Part shown: positions 17,774 through 25,114 of the stretch, one piece after another
How positions within the stretch are numbered: the first letter of the stretch is position 1
How the letters are laid out: each line of letters starts with the position of its first letter
Source: Deinococcus carri
GTDB taxonomy: Bacteria; Deinococcota; Deinococci; Deinococcales; Deinococcaceae
Direction of reading: 5' to 3'
DNA: 45,078 bases
Assembly (NCBI RefSeq): GCF_039545055.1
Contig: NZ_BAABRP010000024.1
Location: 1-45,078, forward strand
Notes under the pieces: generated by a model
Told to the model about the DNA's origin: nothing
The model's input: the letters and a program-made list of their open reading frames with translations, nothing else
Database searches by the model: none
Program-made: the position numbers and the translations under genes

Positions 17774-18172
17774 TTACTTGCGCTTAAATGCGACAAAACA
17801 AAAATCTGTCTTATCGAGATTGCGCTGATTGAAGAAGAACCAGACGCTGACTTCCTTTTTTGTTTCCTCAATAAGCCTGTACTGACTTGATTCGTCGCTA
17901 AGAGGCTTTAGCGCTCCATCCAGGGCAAGGGGAGCATTGGCATTGATGCGGTTTTGTACAAGGAGTTCCGCCATGTAGCGGGGGGCGGCAAACGAGTAGC
18001 CCCGCGTATAGCTGTCAAAGGTGGAGCCGAGGGCTTCTGCGTACCTGTCGCAAAGATTGGGGCCGTCAACCTTGTATGCCGCAAGTTCTTTCTCCACGCC
18101 CTGGGTGTAGGTGGTTTCGAGGGCATGGGCAGTTGCCGACAGCGCCAGAAGGCCAAGCAGGATTTTCTTCAC
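17774..18172 (-). CDS. Small exported protein in the tail operon, 132 aa
   Basis: A clear Sec signal peptide (KKILLGLLALSATAHA, residues 2-17, with AHA before the cleavage point) precedes a mature domain of about 115 residues with two cysteines. Start chosen at GTG 18172; the longer reading has a poly-Gly antisense-like leader. It sits five bases after the second tail-chaperone frame and is followed by a hairpin, so it looks like an insertion between the chaperones and the tape measure. Codons are less GC-rich than in its neighbours. A secreted product is out of place among virion-assembly genes; it may be a moron acting on the host envelope. No family recognised. Confidence 0.65.
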   Translation of the reverse strand: MKKILLGLLALSATAHALETTYTQGVEKELAAYKVDGPNLCDRYAEALGSTFDSYTRGYSFAAPRYMAELLVQNRINANAPLALDGALKPLSDESSQYRLIEETKKEVSVWFFFNQRNLDKTDFCFVAFKRK

Positions 18173-18177
18173 GCCTC

Positions 18178-18618
18178 TCACCCTACCCCCGCCGCCGCCT
18201 CCAGTCGCCCGCAAATCCGGCACAGCGGCAATCCCTCCCGGCTCGCGGCCCAGCTCGACCAGCAAGGCCCCGCCAGCAACCCCAGCCCCAGCGCCTCCAG
18301 CACTCCGGCGGCCACCCCCGGCGCCACCGGATACGGCTGCTGCGGCGTGGGTAGCGCGGCCGCCACACTGCCGTCCACGCGCGTGAAGGGATTGGGCACG
18401 GCCAGCCCCTCGCCCTGCCGGATGACGGAATCGAAATACTCCTTACTGCCGCCCATCGCCCCGGCGGCGAGCTGCCCTGTCACCGTCGCACGGGCAAAGG
18501 CCCGCCGCTCCCCGTCCAGCCAGCGCTCGTACACCGACCAGAGTTGATCAAGGGGCGTGTCGTACCAGTCGCGGCGGGCGTCCACGTGGGCCTGGAGGTC
18601 AGCCAGCACCTGGGGCAA
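18178..18618 (-). CDS. Tail assembly chaperone, downstream frame (GT-like)
   Basis: A 146-aa reading frame that directly follows the first tail-assembly gene in the -1 frame. In long-tailed phages these positions belong to the G and GT chaperones, where GT is made by a -1 ribosomal frameshift. The only start here is TTG 18618 with a weak AAGG some ten bases upstream. The frame has no stop upstream through at least 18700, that is, through the G-rich end of the preceding gene. It can therefore be read either as a weakly initiated gene or as the C-terminal extension of the preceding protein. The product has a helical N-terminus and a C-terminal CRICGR pair of cysteines. Confidence 0.6.
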   Translation of the reverse strand: MPQVLADLQAHVDARRDWYDTPLDQLWSVYERWLDGERRAFARATVTGQLAAGAMGGSKEYFDSVIRQGEGLAVPNPFTRVDGSVAAALPTPQQPYPVAPGVAAGVLEALGLGLLAGPCWSSWAASREGLPLCRICGRLEAAAGVG

Positions 18619-18635
18619 ATCGGCCCGGACCTTAT

Positions 18636-19004
18636 CTAGGGGCTGTCCGTCGCCCCCACCGGCTCCCCCTTGTCCCCCCTCATCAGGGAGTTGACCCAGG
18701 GGTAGAACAGGTCTGCGTTCAGCAGGTCGTGGACCTCCTCCACCGACTGTGGGCCTTTCGTGCCCAGCCGCTTGCAGAGCATGTGATACGCGGCCTCGCT
18801 TTCCAGCCAGCGCTTCTCCCGCAGGAAGTCCAGCATCTCGGCATCGTCCAGCCCCTCGGGGGTGGCGGTCGGGATGGCGTCAATCAGGTCAAGCTCCTTG
18901 TTGGAGAGCGCCAGATACGGCACCGGCACGCCGCCCAGGTCGTAGGCGAACTTGCGGTCGGGCTGCCCCAGCACCGCCAAGGCGGACTTCGTGCGGTCGG
19001 TCAT
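18636..19004 (-). CDS. Tail assembly chaperone (G-like), 122 aa
   Basis: Small, acidic, mostly helical protein in the position between the major tail protein and the tape measure, where siphoviruses encode the chaperone that keeps the tape measure soluble and recruits tail tube subunits. ATG 19004 has AGGAGGG ten bases upstream; an upstream extension exists but reads like an Arg/Pro-rich shadow. Near its 3' end the mRNA is G-rich (positions 18690-18660: AGGGGGGACAAGGGGGAG), just where a frameshift into the next frame could occur. The family was assigned by position, size and charge, not by a recognised motif. Confidence 0.65.
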   Translation of the reverse strand: MTDRTKSALAVLGQPDRKFAYDLGGVPVPYLALSNKELDLIDAIPTATPEGLDDAEMLDFLREKRWLESEAAYHMLCKRLGTKGPQSVEEVHDLLNADLFYPWVNSLMRGDKGEPVGATDSP

Positions 19005-19006
19005 GC

Positions 19007-19303
19007 TTAAAAGCCCTCCTGGGGCGTTCTCTTTTTGGGTGTGGTGTTCTTCAGGGTGATCGCCTCGTGCAGCCGGTGCCCCGCCGCGCATCTGTGCAGC
19101 CGGACGCGCAGGCCGCCGCGCTTCGTGCGCCATTCATCGCCAGCTTTCACCATCTCGCGCAGGGTTTCCGCGCGGGCTGTGATGGGATAAAGGGCGCTGT
19201 AGGCGGGAGCAGTGACCGCATCGGGGGCGACCTCGGGGGCGTAGAGAAGCAGAAGGGGCCGGGTGGCCCCCCTGCGTCCGAACGCGAGCAGCGTCGCGCT
19301 CAT
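19007..19303 (-). CDS. Small basic protein in the tail module, 98 aa
   Basis: Basic protein (many Arg and Lys) encoded between the major tail protein and the chaperone, two bases from the next start. The C-terminus (TLKNTTPKKRTPQEGF) is unstructured. No motif or membrane segment is visible. GAGG lies before the ATG and the gene fits tightly into the operon, which supports it being real. Possibly a tail-completion or minor tube component; function unknown. Confidence 0.55.
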   Translation of the reverse strand: MSATLLAFGRRGATRPLLLLYAPEVAPDAVTAPAYSALYPITARAETLREMVKAGDEWRTKRGGLRVRLHRCAAGHRLHEAITLKNTTPKKRTPQEGF

Positions 19304-19310
19304 GCCCGCC

Positions 19311-20036
19311 TCAGCGCCCGATGAGCGTCCAGGCCGGGTTGGTCTCGTTCAGGTCCGCGTCGTACATGTCGCCGCTGAGGTTCATCGTGAACTCCCAGCG
19401 CTGGGACTGGTTCGGCGCGGCAGTGGGCTTCCCGGCCACGTTGACAGTGGCAAGGATGGCGTACCCATCGGCGGTCTTCAGCACGACGCGAACCTTGTTG
19501 TTGGGGCTGAGGCGGCGGCCCAGGTTCTTCAGCCGCGCGACCACCGGGTCCGTGATGCCCGCCACCGTGCGAACCGTCATGGTGAGGTCCTTGCCATTCA
19601 CCACCCGGATGGGAGTGGTGCGGCCGTGCACGTTGATGGTTTCCTCGTTGCTGGGCATGTCGGGGTTGAACTGCTCGCCCAGCGGCACCTCGGTCAGCGT
19701 GCCTTCGGTCGTGGCCTGCGAATTCTGGGGCAGTGCCCCCGTCAGGGCAGCCACGGTGAGCTGGGTGGCCCCGGCGGCGGCGGGTTCCGTCACGGTGACC
19801 TGCACCCCGCCGAAGTCGAGGACGGCGTTGTCCGCGATGGGGGCGTTCAGCGCCGCCACGGTCAGGCTGGTGGCACCCGCGACCGCTGCGGCGGTCGTAG
19901 TGACAGTTGCGGGCATGCGGATCGCGTTCGCGTCCGCATCCACCAGGTAGAGGTGCCAGTCGTTGCCGCTGTAGGTGTTCGGCGTGTTGTCGGCGGGGAG
20001 GGCTTGGGGCAGCGGCTTCTGGGTAGGTCCGGTCAT
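19311..20036 (-). CDS. Major tail (tube) protein, 241 aa
   Basis: Likely tube subunit. It is beta-rich with many Thr and Val, and has an internal repeat (TVAALNAPIADNAVLDFGG versus TVAALTGALPQ) of the Ig-like or bacteriophage-loop kind. The C-terminal half contains typical tube-protein features such as TPIRVVNGKDLTMTV and a final strand with MNLSGDMYDADLN. It lies after the connector genes and ahead of the chaperones and tape measure, the canonical position. AAGGAG lies eight bases before the ATG. The stop of the upstream gene overlaps this start (ATGA). Confidence 0.78.
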   Translation of the reverse strand: MTGPTQKPLPQALPADNTPNTYSGNDWHLYLVDADANAIRMPATVTTTAAAVAGATSLTVAALNAPIADNAVLDFGGVQVTVTEPAAAGATQLTVAALTGALPQNSQATTEGTLTEVPLGEQFNPDMPSNEETINVHGRTTPIRVVNGKDLTMTVRTVAGITDPVVARLKNLGRRLSPNNKVRVVLKTADGYAILATVNVAGKPTAAPNQSQRWEFTMNLSGDMYDADLNETNPAWTLIGR

Positions 20037-20455
20037 GGTGTGACTCCTTGCTGGTAGCGGATAAAGAAGCGGACGTGCGCGTAATGGGTCTGGGTGGCGG
20101 GGTCGAAGGTGGGCGGCAGGTCATCCCCACTGGTGCACTCGACGACCCGCAGGCCGGGATACCGGTCCACCTCGCGCGCCCGGCGGTGGAGCCAGGCGAG
20201 CAGGATGGAGAGCTGGTGTTTCCCGGCGGCGGTCGGGGCGGCCCCGTAGAGGCTGATCAGCACCGGCCGGATACGAACCTGCGCGCCGCCATGCGTGGTG
20301 ACATCTGCACTGCCCCCCTGGTCCTGCGTCACGGCGTAGATGGTGCCCACGGGGGGGAGGGGGTTGGGCGGCGCGTTGCTCAGGACCTGCCCGGCGGCGT
20401 CGCGGCCCAGGCGCACACCGAGGTCATAGAGCAGGCCATCGATGGACTGCGAGAT
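20033..20455 (-). CDS. Tail terminator / completion protein, ATC start candidate
   Basis: Protein of about 140 aa in the position of tail terminator (gpU-like) proteins, just before the major tail protein. The first ordinary start is GTG 20416, with no Shine-Dalgarno site. The same frame is open upstream and gives a typical N-terminus for this family (ISQSIDGLLYDLGVRLG). It begins at ATC 20455, six bases after a perfect GGAGG and three bases after the stop of the upstream gene. ATC is a very rare initiator, so either it is used here through coupling or a standard start was lost. The C-terminus (THYAHVRFFIRYQ) is strand-rich. Function by position and fold-like pattern. Confidence 0.65.
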   Translation of the reverse strand: MSQSIDGLLYDLGVRLGRDAAGQVLSNAPPNPLPPVGTIYAVTQDQGGSADVTTHGGAQVRIRPVLISLYGAAPTAAGKHQLSILLAWLHRRAREVDRYPGLRVVECTSGDDLPPTFDPATQTHYAHVRFFIRYQQGVTP

Positions 20456-20458
20456 AGG

Positions 20459-20836
20459 TCACCTCCGGGGGGTCTGGCACGCCTCGGTGCAGGTGCGGAT
20501 GGCGGCCGTGTTCTCGCGCAGGGCCTCCAGCAGCGCAGCGCAGCCACACCTCGGCGCATTGACCTCGATCCTGGTCGTCTGGCTGAACTCGGTATTCCGC
20601 AGAGGCGCGGCATTAGGTACCGCCCATTGCGCTCGCGGCCCGCCCACGACATAGATGCAGCCGTCCTCCTGGGCGGGGGTGCCCTCCCTGGCTTCCTCCT
20701 GTAGCGCGGCGAACGCTCGGGCATACCAGGCGCGGATCATGGTGATATCCACATGGTCAAGGCCTGGTGTCTGCAATTCCGACACCAGGCCCATCGCCAG
20801 AGCGCGGCTGCGCCGATCAAGCTCGCTCTTCTTCAC
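20459..20836 (-). CDS. Hypothetical protein in the connector module, 125 aa
   Basis: Helical N-terminal half (LDRRSRALAMGLVSEL), then two cysteines (CGC) and a helical tail with further cysteines. It contains EFSQTTRIEV followed by ALRENTAAIRT, both very similar to short words at the C-terminus of the tape measure protein (QFQQTTRIDV and KENTAATRENT). GTG 20836 has GGGAGGT six bases upstream. It is wedged between the gp10-like and tail terminator genes, where most siphoviruses have no extra gene. I do not recognise the family. A tail-joining or scaffold role is possible because of the shared words. Confidence 0.6.
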   Translation of the reverse strand: MKKSELDRRSRALAMGLVSELQTPGLDHVDITMIRAWYARAFAALQEEAREGTPAQEDGCIYVVGGPRAQWAVPNAAPLRNTEFSQTTRIEVNAPRCGCAALLEALRENTAAIRTCTEACQTPRR

Positions 20837-20839
20837 GAA

Positions 20840-21256
20840 TTACCTCCCGAGAATGGAATCCAGGGCATCCCAGACGACTTTGTGCCCCAGCTCATCGCCC
20901 AAGAACTTGCTGAGCCAGGGCCGCGCCCCGTGTGCGGACTGGCGGGTGATGGGCGAGTCTGGCGGGGACGGATATTCCAGTGCCCAGGCCTCCGGCGGCG
21001 CGTTGAAGCTCCCGAAGTGCCACTCCTGGCCCACCTTCTGCGCACCAATGGATTTCAGGAGGTCGCCACTCTGGCGAGCTGGGTACGCCCCAGGTGCTGA
21101 ACTGGGGTTAGGCAACCCCGGCCATTTCACGCCCGCCCCCGGCTGGTCCAGCACCTCGCGCAGGAACCCTGCGGCCGCCTCGGCCATCGCCTCGTCGGCC
21201 CGATCGAACAGGGCGTCCATCTCGCGGTCGAGGTCGGGGTTATCCGCCCAGGGCAT
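20840..21256 (-). CDS. HK97 gp10-like neck / tail-completion protein
   Basis: Protein of 138 aa with a long N-terminal helix (LDREMDALFDRADEAMAEAAAGFLREVL), then the loop YPARQSGDLLKSI, the mark of HK97 gp10-type head-tail joining proteins, followed by short strands. It lies between other connector genes. ATG 21256 lacks a good Shine-Dalgarno site but overlaps the preceding gene by 17 bases, so it is probably translated by coupling. The stop (TAA) is part of the Shine-Dalgarno site for the next gene. Family assignment is by motif and gene order. Confidence 0.75.
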   Translation of the reverse strand: MPWADNPDLDREMDALFDRADEAMAEAAAGFLREVLDQPGAGVKWPGLPNPSSAPGAYPARQSGDLLKSIGAQKVGQEWHFGSFNAPPEAWALEYPSPPDSPITRQSAHGARPWLSKFLGDELGHKVVWDALDSILGR

Positions 21257-21698
21257 GACGGGCACCGGGGGCACGGCAGAGGAGACGCCAGCAGACGCGG
21301 ACGGCCCCGATGTCCTCCGCGTCCCCAATCACGTCCAGAGCGAGCGGCGCGGGCAGTTCGCCGCCATGCAGGGTCAGGCTGAACCCCGGCTCGTCGAGCG
21401 GCGCGGCATGATGCACCAGCACCTCCCAGATGGGGACGGGGATGTCCGCGCCGATGCCCTTTTCCTGGCGCTCGCGGGTGCTGAGCTGGTAGCCGTAGGC
21501 GGGATAGATGGCACTCTCCTGCGCGCCAGAGGCTGCGGGCGGGAGGGTCAGGCCGCCCCAGGGGTCGAGATCGGGCGGGGGGGCATCCGGGACGGGAGCG
21601 GCGCGGGAGACGGTGACGGACATGCCGAGGGCGTCGAATACCTCATCCAGCTCGGGGCGGGCCAGTTCCTGGATCTCCAGCGCCAGAGAGCCGGTCAC
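21240..21698 (-). CDS. Head-tail connector protein, 152 aa
   Basis: Small protein in the connector cluster. It has a helical start (LALEIQELARPELDEVFDALG), a Pro-rich middle, and an enzyme-free beta-rich end (DIPVPIWEVLVHH, then LALDVIGDAEDIGAVRVCWRL). In this order (adaptor, stopper, gp10-like, terminator) it would be the stopper protein. GTG 21698 overlaps the upstream stop (GTGA) and has GGAGGT seven bases in front. I do not recognise a specific family; the role comes from position. Confidence 0.6.
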   Translation of the reverse strand: MTGSLALEIQELARPELDEVFDALGMSVTVSRAAPVPDAPPPDLDPWGGLTLPPAASGAQESAIYPAYGYQLSTRERQEKGIGADIPVPIWEVLVHHAAPLDEPGFSLTLHGGELPAPLALDVIGDAEDIGAVRVCWRLLCRAPGARHALGG

Positions 21699-22060
21699 CC
21701 TTCCACCTCCGTGAAGACGGGGCCTGGAAAGCCACTGCCCGACGCTTCCTCCCGCAGACGGGTTGCCAGAGCACACCAGGTGGTGGCCTGAATCCCGTCC
21801 ACGGTTCCCGCCGCAGACCGTTCCAGTTCAATTGGCCCGACCTTGATACGCCGCTTGCCGGGTGCGGTCGCTGCCGTGCTGCTGGCCTTCAGGCAGGCCG
21901 CTTCTAGCACGTCGGCGGCCACCAGACGCAGGTCGCCGTACACCTCGAAAGCGTCCTCGACATTCACCTTCTCCGCTTCCGGCAGGGCGTTGTGGGCGGC
22001 CCAGGCGGGGGGTGTGACCAGCACCCGCAGCCGCTTCAGCTCAGCATCGGTAAGGGCCAC
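21695..22060 (-). CDS. Head-tail adaptor (gp6-like), 121 aa
   Basis: Mostly helical protein. The opening helix (TDAELKRLRVLV), a helix with EDAFEVYGDLRLVAADVLEAAC, and a basic loop (GKRRIKVGPIELE) fit HK97 gp6-type adaptors, which bind under the portal. It is the first gene after the major capsid gene. Start GTG 22060, with GGACGG upstream; stop overlaps the next GTG. Confidence comes from size, fold pattern and position. Confidence 0.7.
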   Translation of the reverse strand: MALTDAELKRLRVLVTPPAWAAHNALPEAEKVNVEDAFEVYGDLRLVAADVLEAACLKASSTAATAPGKRRIKVGPIELERSAAGTVDGIQATTWCALATRLREEASGSGFPGPVFTEVEG

Positions 22061-22071
22061 AGGTCACCGTC

Positions 22072-23250
22072 CTAGCTGCCCTGGACGAGGACCGCGCCGT
22101 TGGGGTCAATCACGCGGGCACCCAGGGTGTGCCCCACCTTGACCCCGAAGGTGTGGTTGCGGAAAGACCCCTGGTCCTGGTACTCGCGGCTGGTGGGCAT
22201 CTCGGTGTAGGTCAGCGGGCCGCCCTGGAAGCCTTCAAGAAAGGCCACCTGCAGCCACTGCACCATGCTGTCGAAGGCCACGTAATCCTGCCCGAACACA
22301 CGGCTCCACAGCCGCTCCAGATGCAGGTTGAACGCGCCGCGCAGGATGTTCGGCGTGCGGCCCTGGCGAGCGTCCTCGTACTCCTGGGTATTAGCCAGGT
22401 TGAAGACGTCGCGCTGGCTGGTGCCGAACACGATGTCCGTGACGTCGAAGCCGTATTCCAGGTCGTTGCCGTCGCCGTCCTTGAAGGTGCGGCCCGCGAA
22501 CTTGGTGCGCAGCTTCTTGAGCGTGTCGATGCTGGGCGCACCGGAGCCATCCGTCGCGCCCGTGATCTTGCCGCTGGCCAGGCCGTCCTTGATGGCCTTG
22601 AAGATGACCATGACCTCGGTACGGGCCGCGCCGCGCCCCAGGCTTTCCAGGGCGCGCGCAAACGCCCCCACCTCGTCGTTCTTGTCCATCTCCCAGGTGT
22701 AGGCGACGGCACGCTCGAAGTTGCCCACGCGGTAGCCACCCTCAGCCTCGCTGAAGGTCGTGTAGGTGACGTCCTCACCTTCCGCGCGCGGAGCCAGCTC
22801 GCCCATCTCCGAGAGGCGCAGCGTGCGAATGGTCTTGAAGTCCGGCACGGTGATGATGTCGGGACTGAGGGCCGTGCGCCAGTTGCTTACCGGCCCCTGG
22901 TAGGCGGGCAGCAGCGTGCGCTGACGCAAGTTCGCCAGGGCCAGCGGCAGATCGCTGGTGGTGTGGGTGTCGGTGAGGCGCTGGGCCGCCATCAGGGGCG
23001 CGAGGGCGTCGCGCAGTTCATCTGCGAGGTTCTCGGCCTGGGCCTCGACCTGCGCGTCGGTGAGCTGCGCGTGCTGCTGCTGGGCCGCCGTGAAGGCCGC
23101 GTCCACGTTCGCCGGGCCGTGGTAGCCCCGGTAGAAGGCGCGGATACCCGTCTCGACGACGATGCTGTCGGCGGCAGCCTGCGCGGTGCCCGCGGGAATC
23201 TCGCCCCTGGCCTCAGCCAGTTGCATCTGGAGTCGGAGTGTTTTCGACAT
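22072..23250 (-). CDS. Major capsid protein, 392 aa
   Basis: Shell subunit. The first ~120 residues are helical and acidic, like a delta or scaffolding domain. The main part has HK97-fold features: a strand-loop E-loop region (residues ~150-190, EGEDVTYTTFSEAEGGYRVGN), a spine helix (DEVGAFARALESLGRGAART), and a C-terminal P-domain (MPTSREYQDQGSFRNHTFGVK). AAGGAGG lies four to five bases before the ATG. It follows the decoration protein and precedes the adaptor. A strong hairpin just upstream may set its mRNA level. Confidence 0.85.
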   Translation of the reverse strand: MSKTLRLQMQLAEARGEIPAGTAQAAADSIVVETGIRAFYRGYHGPANVDAAFTAAQQQHAQLTDAQVEAQAENLADELRDALAPLMAAQRLTDTHTTSDLPLALANLRQRTLLPAYQGPVSNWRTALSPDIITVPDFKTIRTLRLSEMGELAPRAEGEDVTYTTFSEAEGGYRVGNFERAVAYTWEMDKNDEVGAFARALESLGRGAARTEVMVIFKAIKDGLASGKITGATDGSGAPSIDTLKKLRTKFAGRTFKDGDGNDLEYGFDVTDIVFGTSQRDVFNLANTQEYEDARQGRTPNILRGAFNLHLERLWSRVFGQDYVAFDSMVQWLQVAFLEGFQGGPLTYTEMPTSREYQDQGSFRNHTFGVKVGHTLGARVIDPNGAVLVQGS

Positions 23251-23274
23251 GTCCCCTCCTTGGGGTACAAGAAA

Positions 23275-23297
23275 GGCCCGGCGGGAGAGGCCGGGCC
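23275..23297 (-). terminator. Strong hairpin between decoration and capsid genes
   Basis: Perfect 8-bp GC stem (GGCCCGGC/GCCGGGCC) with a seven-base loop, followed on the minus strand by TTTCTTG. It looks like a rho-independent terminator, but it lies inside the operon just before the capsid gene. It may act as an attenuator or protect mRNA 3' ends. Confidence 0.6.
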
Positions 23298-23316
23298 GAG
23301 TGTCAGGGTGAGACGT

Positions 23317-23712
23317 TCAGGCGTTGGAGAGGCCAACGGGGATGACGTTGCCGTCGGCCCAGTCCTTCAGGGCGTACCCGATGAAGGTGTTGCCGCTGGC
23401 GACGCCGGTGTAGGTCCCGTCTGCCGCCACCTTGTAGACCTTGTCACCGACCACGCCAGCTCCGGCGACAGGCAGATTCACGGCGAGGCTGATGCCCACC
23501 AGTTCGACGGTGGCCTGCCCGGCAGCGAGGCCGGGGGCAGCCGTGCCGTCCGCGACGGTGTCGGCGGTAGCCGCGTCCGTCAGCGCCCAGCCCTTCAGGC
23601 CCTTGGTGCCAACGAGGACCACGTCCCCGCTCTTGGTACCCGCGGCAACAGCCAGGGCCGCCGTGATCAGGGCCTTGTGGGTCTTGTGGAGATTCTTGCT
23701 GATAGTGACCAC
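23317..23712 (-). CDS. Capsid decoration / cement protein (DUF2190-like)
   Basis: Protein of 131 aa, Ala/Val/Gly-rich and composed of alternating strands, with the repeated pattern AAGTKSGDVVLVGTKGLKGWAL and GVVGDKVYKV. This matches the small beta-barrel decoration proteins (DUF2190 type) that lie just before the major capsid gene. It stabilises the capsid after expansion. Start at GTG 23712, with AAAGGAA immediately upstream. The gene stands alone between two intergenic gaps, which fits separately tuned high expression. Confidence 0.78.
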   Translation of the reverse strand: MVTISKNLHKTHKALITAALAVAAGTKSGDVVLVGTKGLKGWALTDAATADTVADGTAAPGLAAGQATVELVGISLAVNLPVAGAGVVGDKVYKVAADGTYTGVASGNTFIGYALKDWADGNVIPVGLSNA

Positions 23713-23755
23713 TTCCTTTCAGGAAACGAGAGGGCGGGAAACCGGGGCGTCGGAA

Positions 23756-25027
23756 TCAGAGGCCGAAGTTGCGCCGCGCGGCCTGAAAGGTGCTACGACT
23801 CTTGCTGGCAGACTTGCCGCCTCCCGCGTCCTGCACGCTTTCGCTGCCCAGGCCGGGGTTGTTGTCCGCGTCGCGTTCATCGGTGCGGGTGGTGAGCTTG
23901 CGCTCGGCAATCAGGGCGGCCACCTCGGCGCGGGCTTCTTCGTCGGAATCGGCACGCAGGGCCGCATCGGTCACGCGCTTCTCGAAGCGGGCATCGAGGT
24001 CGATGTCGCCCGACTTGCCCAACTTGGGCAGCCTGGCGTCGGTCAGGGCGGTGCGGGCGATACCCTCGCGTTTCCCGTCCTGAATCTCGCGCTCCAGCTT
24101 CAGGCGGGCGGCCCGTTCGCTGGCGAGCTGGTCCTCGAGGCTGCTCGCGCCCGCCTCCTTCTTGCCGTCAGCCACAGCCTGGGCGTAGAGGTCGGGGTGC
24201 TTCTTCTTGAGTTCGTCGAGGTTCACAACATCAACTCCTTCAGCCGAATCCAGTGTTTTGCGGATTCGGCGCATGGTTTTGATTTCCTTGCCCTGGGTGG
24301 CAACAATGTTTTTGGCGAGGGTTTTAAGTTCCTCGTGCTCGATAAAGCCGAGGGCCTTCTCCGCCATGTCGATGGCCAGTTGATGGTGCGGAATCATCTC
24401 GTCGATGAACTCCGCCTCTGACCGCACCTGGCCCGCTTTCATGGCGTCGGCGGCGTTCAGCTCACCGGCGAGATCGGCGGGACCCATCACCGCGTCGATG
24501 GTGATGAGCCGCGCGTCGTCATTGACGACCTGAATGGTTTCCTCCGGGTCCGGCCACTCCGGATCGACTTCCTTCGCGGGCAGGTACCGCGCGCTGCCGG
24601 TCACGTTGGTGGACATCCCGACCTTCACCCCGGCATCGAGCACGGCCTGAAGGTCCTTGCCCTTGGTGGTCTGCACGACACTGCCCTCGAAACGCAGCAG
24701 GTCGCCGTCCATCCACAGGCGGTCGTACTTCACGCCGATGTTCTCGATCAGCCCCTTGGGTCCCTCCCACCAGGGGTCGGGGTGCTGCACCAGGCCGTAC
24801 AGCTCGCCGCCCTTCACGGCGTCCTGGGCAGCGCTGCACATGGCCGTCAGGACGGGCAGGCTGAAGAAGCGGCGGTTGAGGTTGATCCGGTCGGCTTGCT
24901 TCGCCACGCCGGTGATCTTGCGGGTGCCCTGGCCGTCCTGCAGGGGCTGCAAGGCAAAGGATTCGACGGCATCGGTGAGGATGCCGTCGGGTTTCCTGGT
25001 GGGGCTGCGGGTGCGGTGGTCTGCCAT
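23756..25027 (-). CDS. Prohead protease - DUF305-like - scaffold fusion
   Basis: Protein of 423 aa with three parts. Residues 1-195: prohead protease of the herpes/T4 gp21-like type, with a likely catalytic His in LVQHP (His82) and Ser in KVGMSTN (Ser139). Residues about 203-258: a DUF305-like helical module (FIDEMIPHHQLAIDMA, then EHEELKTLAKNI and Q..EI..M), with the typical paired histidines at 214-215. Residues 265-400: charged coiled-coil scaffold; a basic tail ends the protein. The protease would cut itself and the scaffold after procapsid assembly. The DUF305 stretch has lower GC (29 of 60 bases in 24301-24360) than its flanks. I chose ATG 25027, with GGGAG five to six bases upstream, rather than GTG 25033. 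Confidence 0.85.
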   Translation of the reverse strand: MADHRTRSPTRKPDGILTDAVESFALQPLQDGQGTRKITGVAKQADRINLNRRFFSLPVLTAMCSAAQDAVKGGELYGLVQHPDPWWEGPKGLIENIGVKYDRLWMDGDLLRFEGSVVQTTKGKDLQAVLDAGVKVGMSTNVTGSARYLPAKEVDPEWPDPEETIQVVNDDARLITIDAVMGPADLAGELNAADAMKAGQVRSEAEFIDEMIPHHQLAIDMAEKALGFIEHEELKTLAKNIVATQGKEIKTMRRIRKTLDSAEGVDVVNLDELKKKHPDLYAQAVADGKKEAGASSLEDQLASERAARLKLEREIQDGKREGIARTALTDARLPKLGKSGDIDLDARFEKRVTDAALRADSDEEARAEVAALIAERKLTTRTDERDADNNPGLGSESVQDAGGGKSASKSRSTFQAARRNFGL

Positions 25028-25114
25028 GTTCACTCCCTGTCCTGCATGACTTCCTGCCCAGGCTTCGGCTCGGGGTGCTTTCGGGCAGGAAAGGCGGGGG
25101 GCGGGGCCTGCTGG

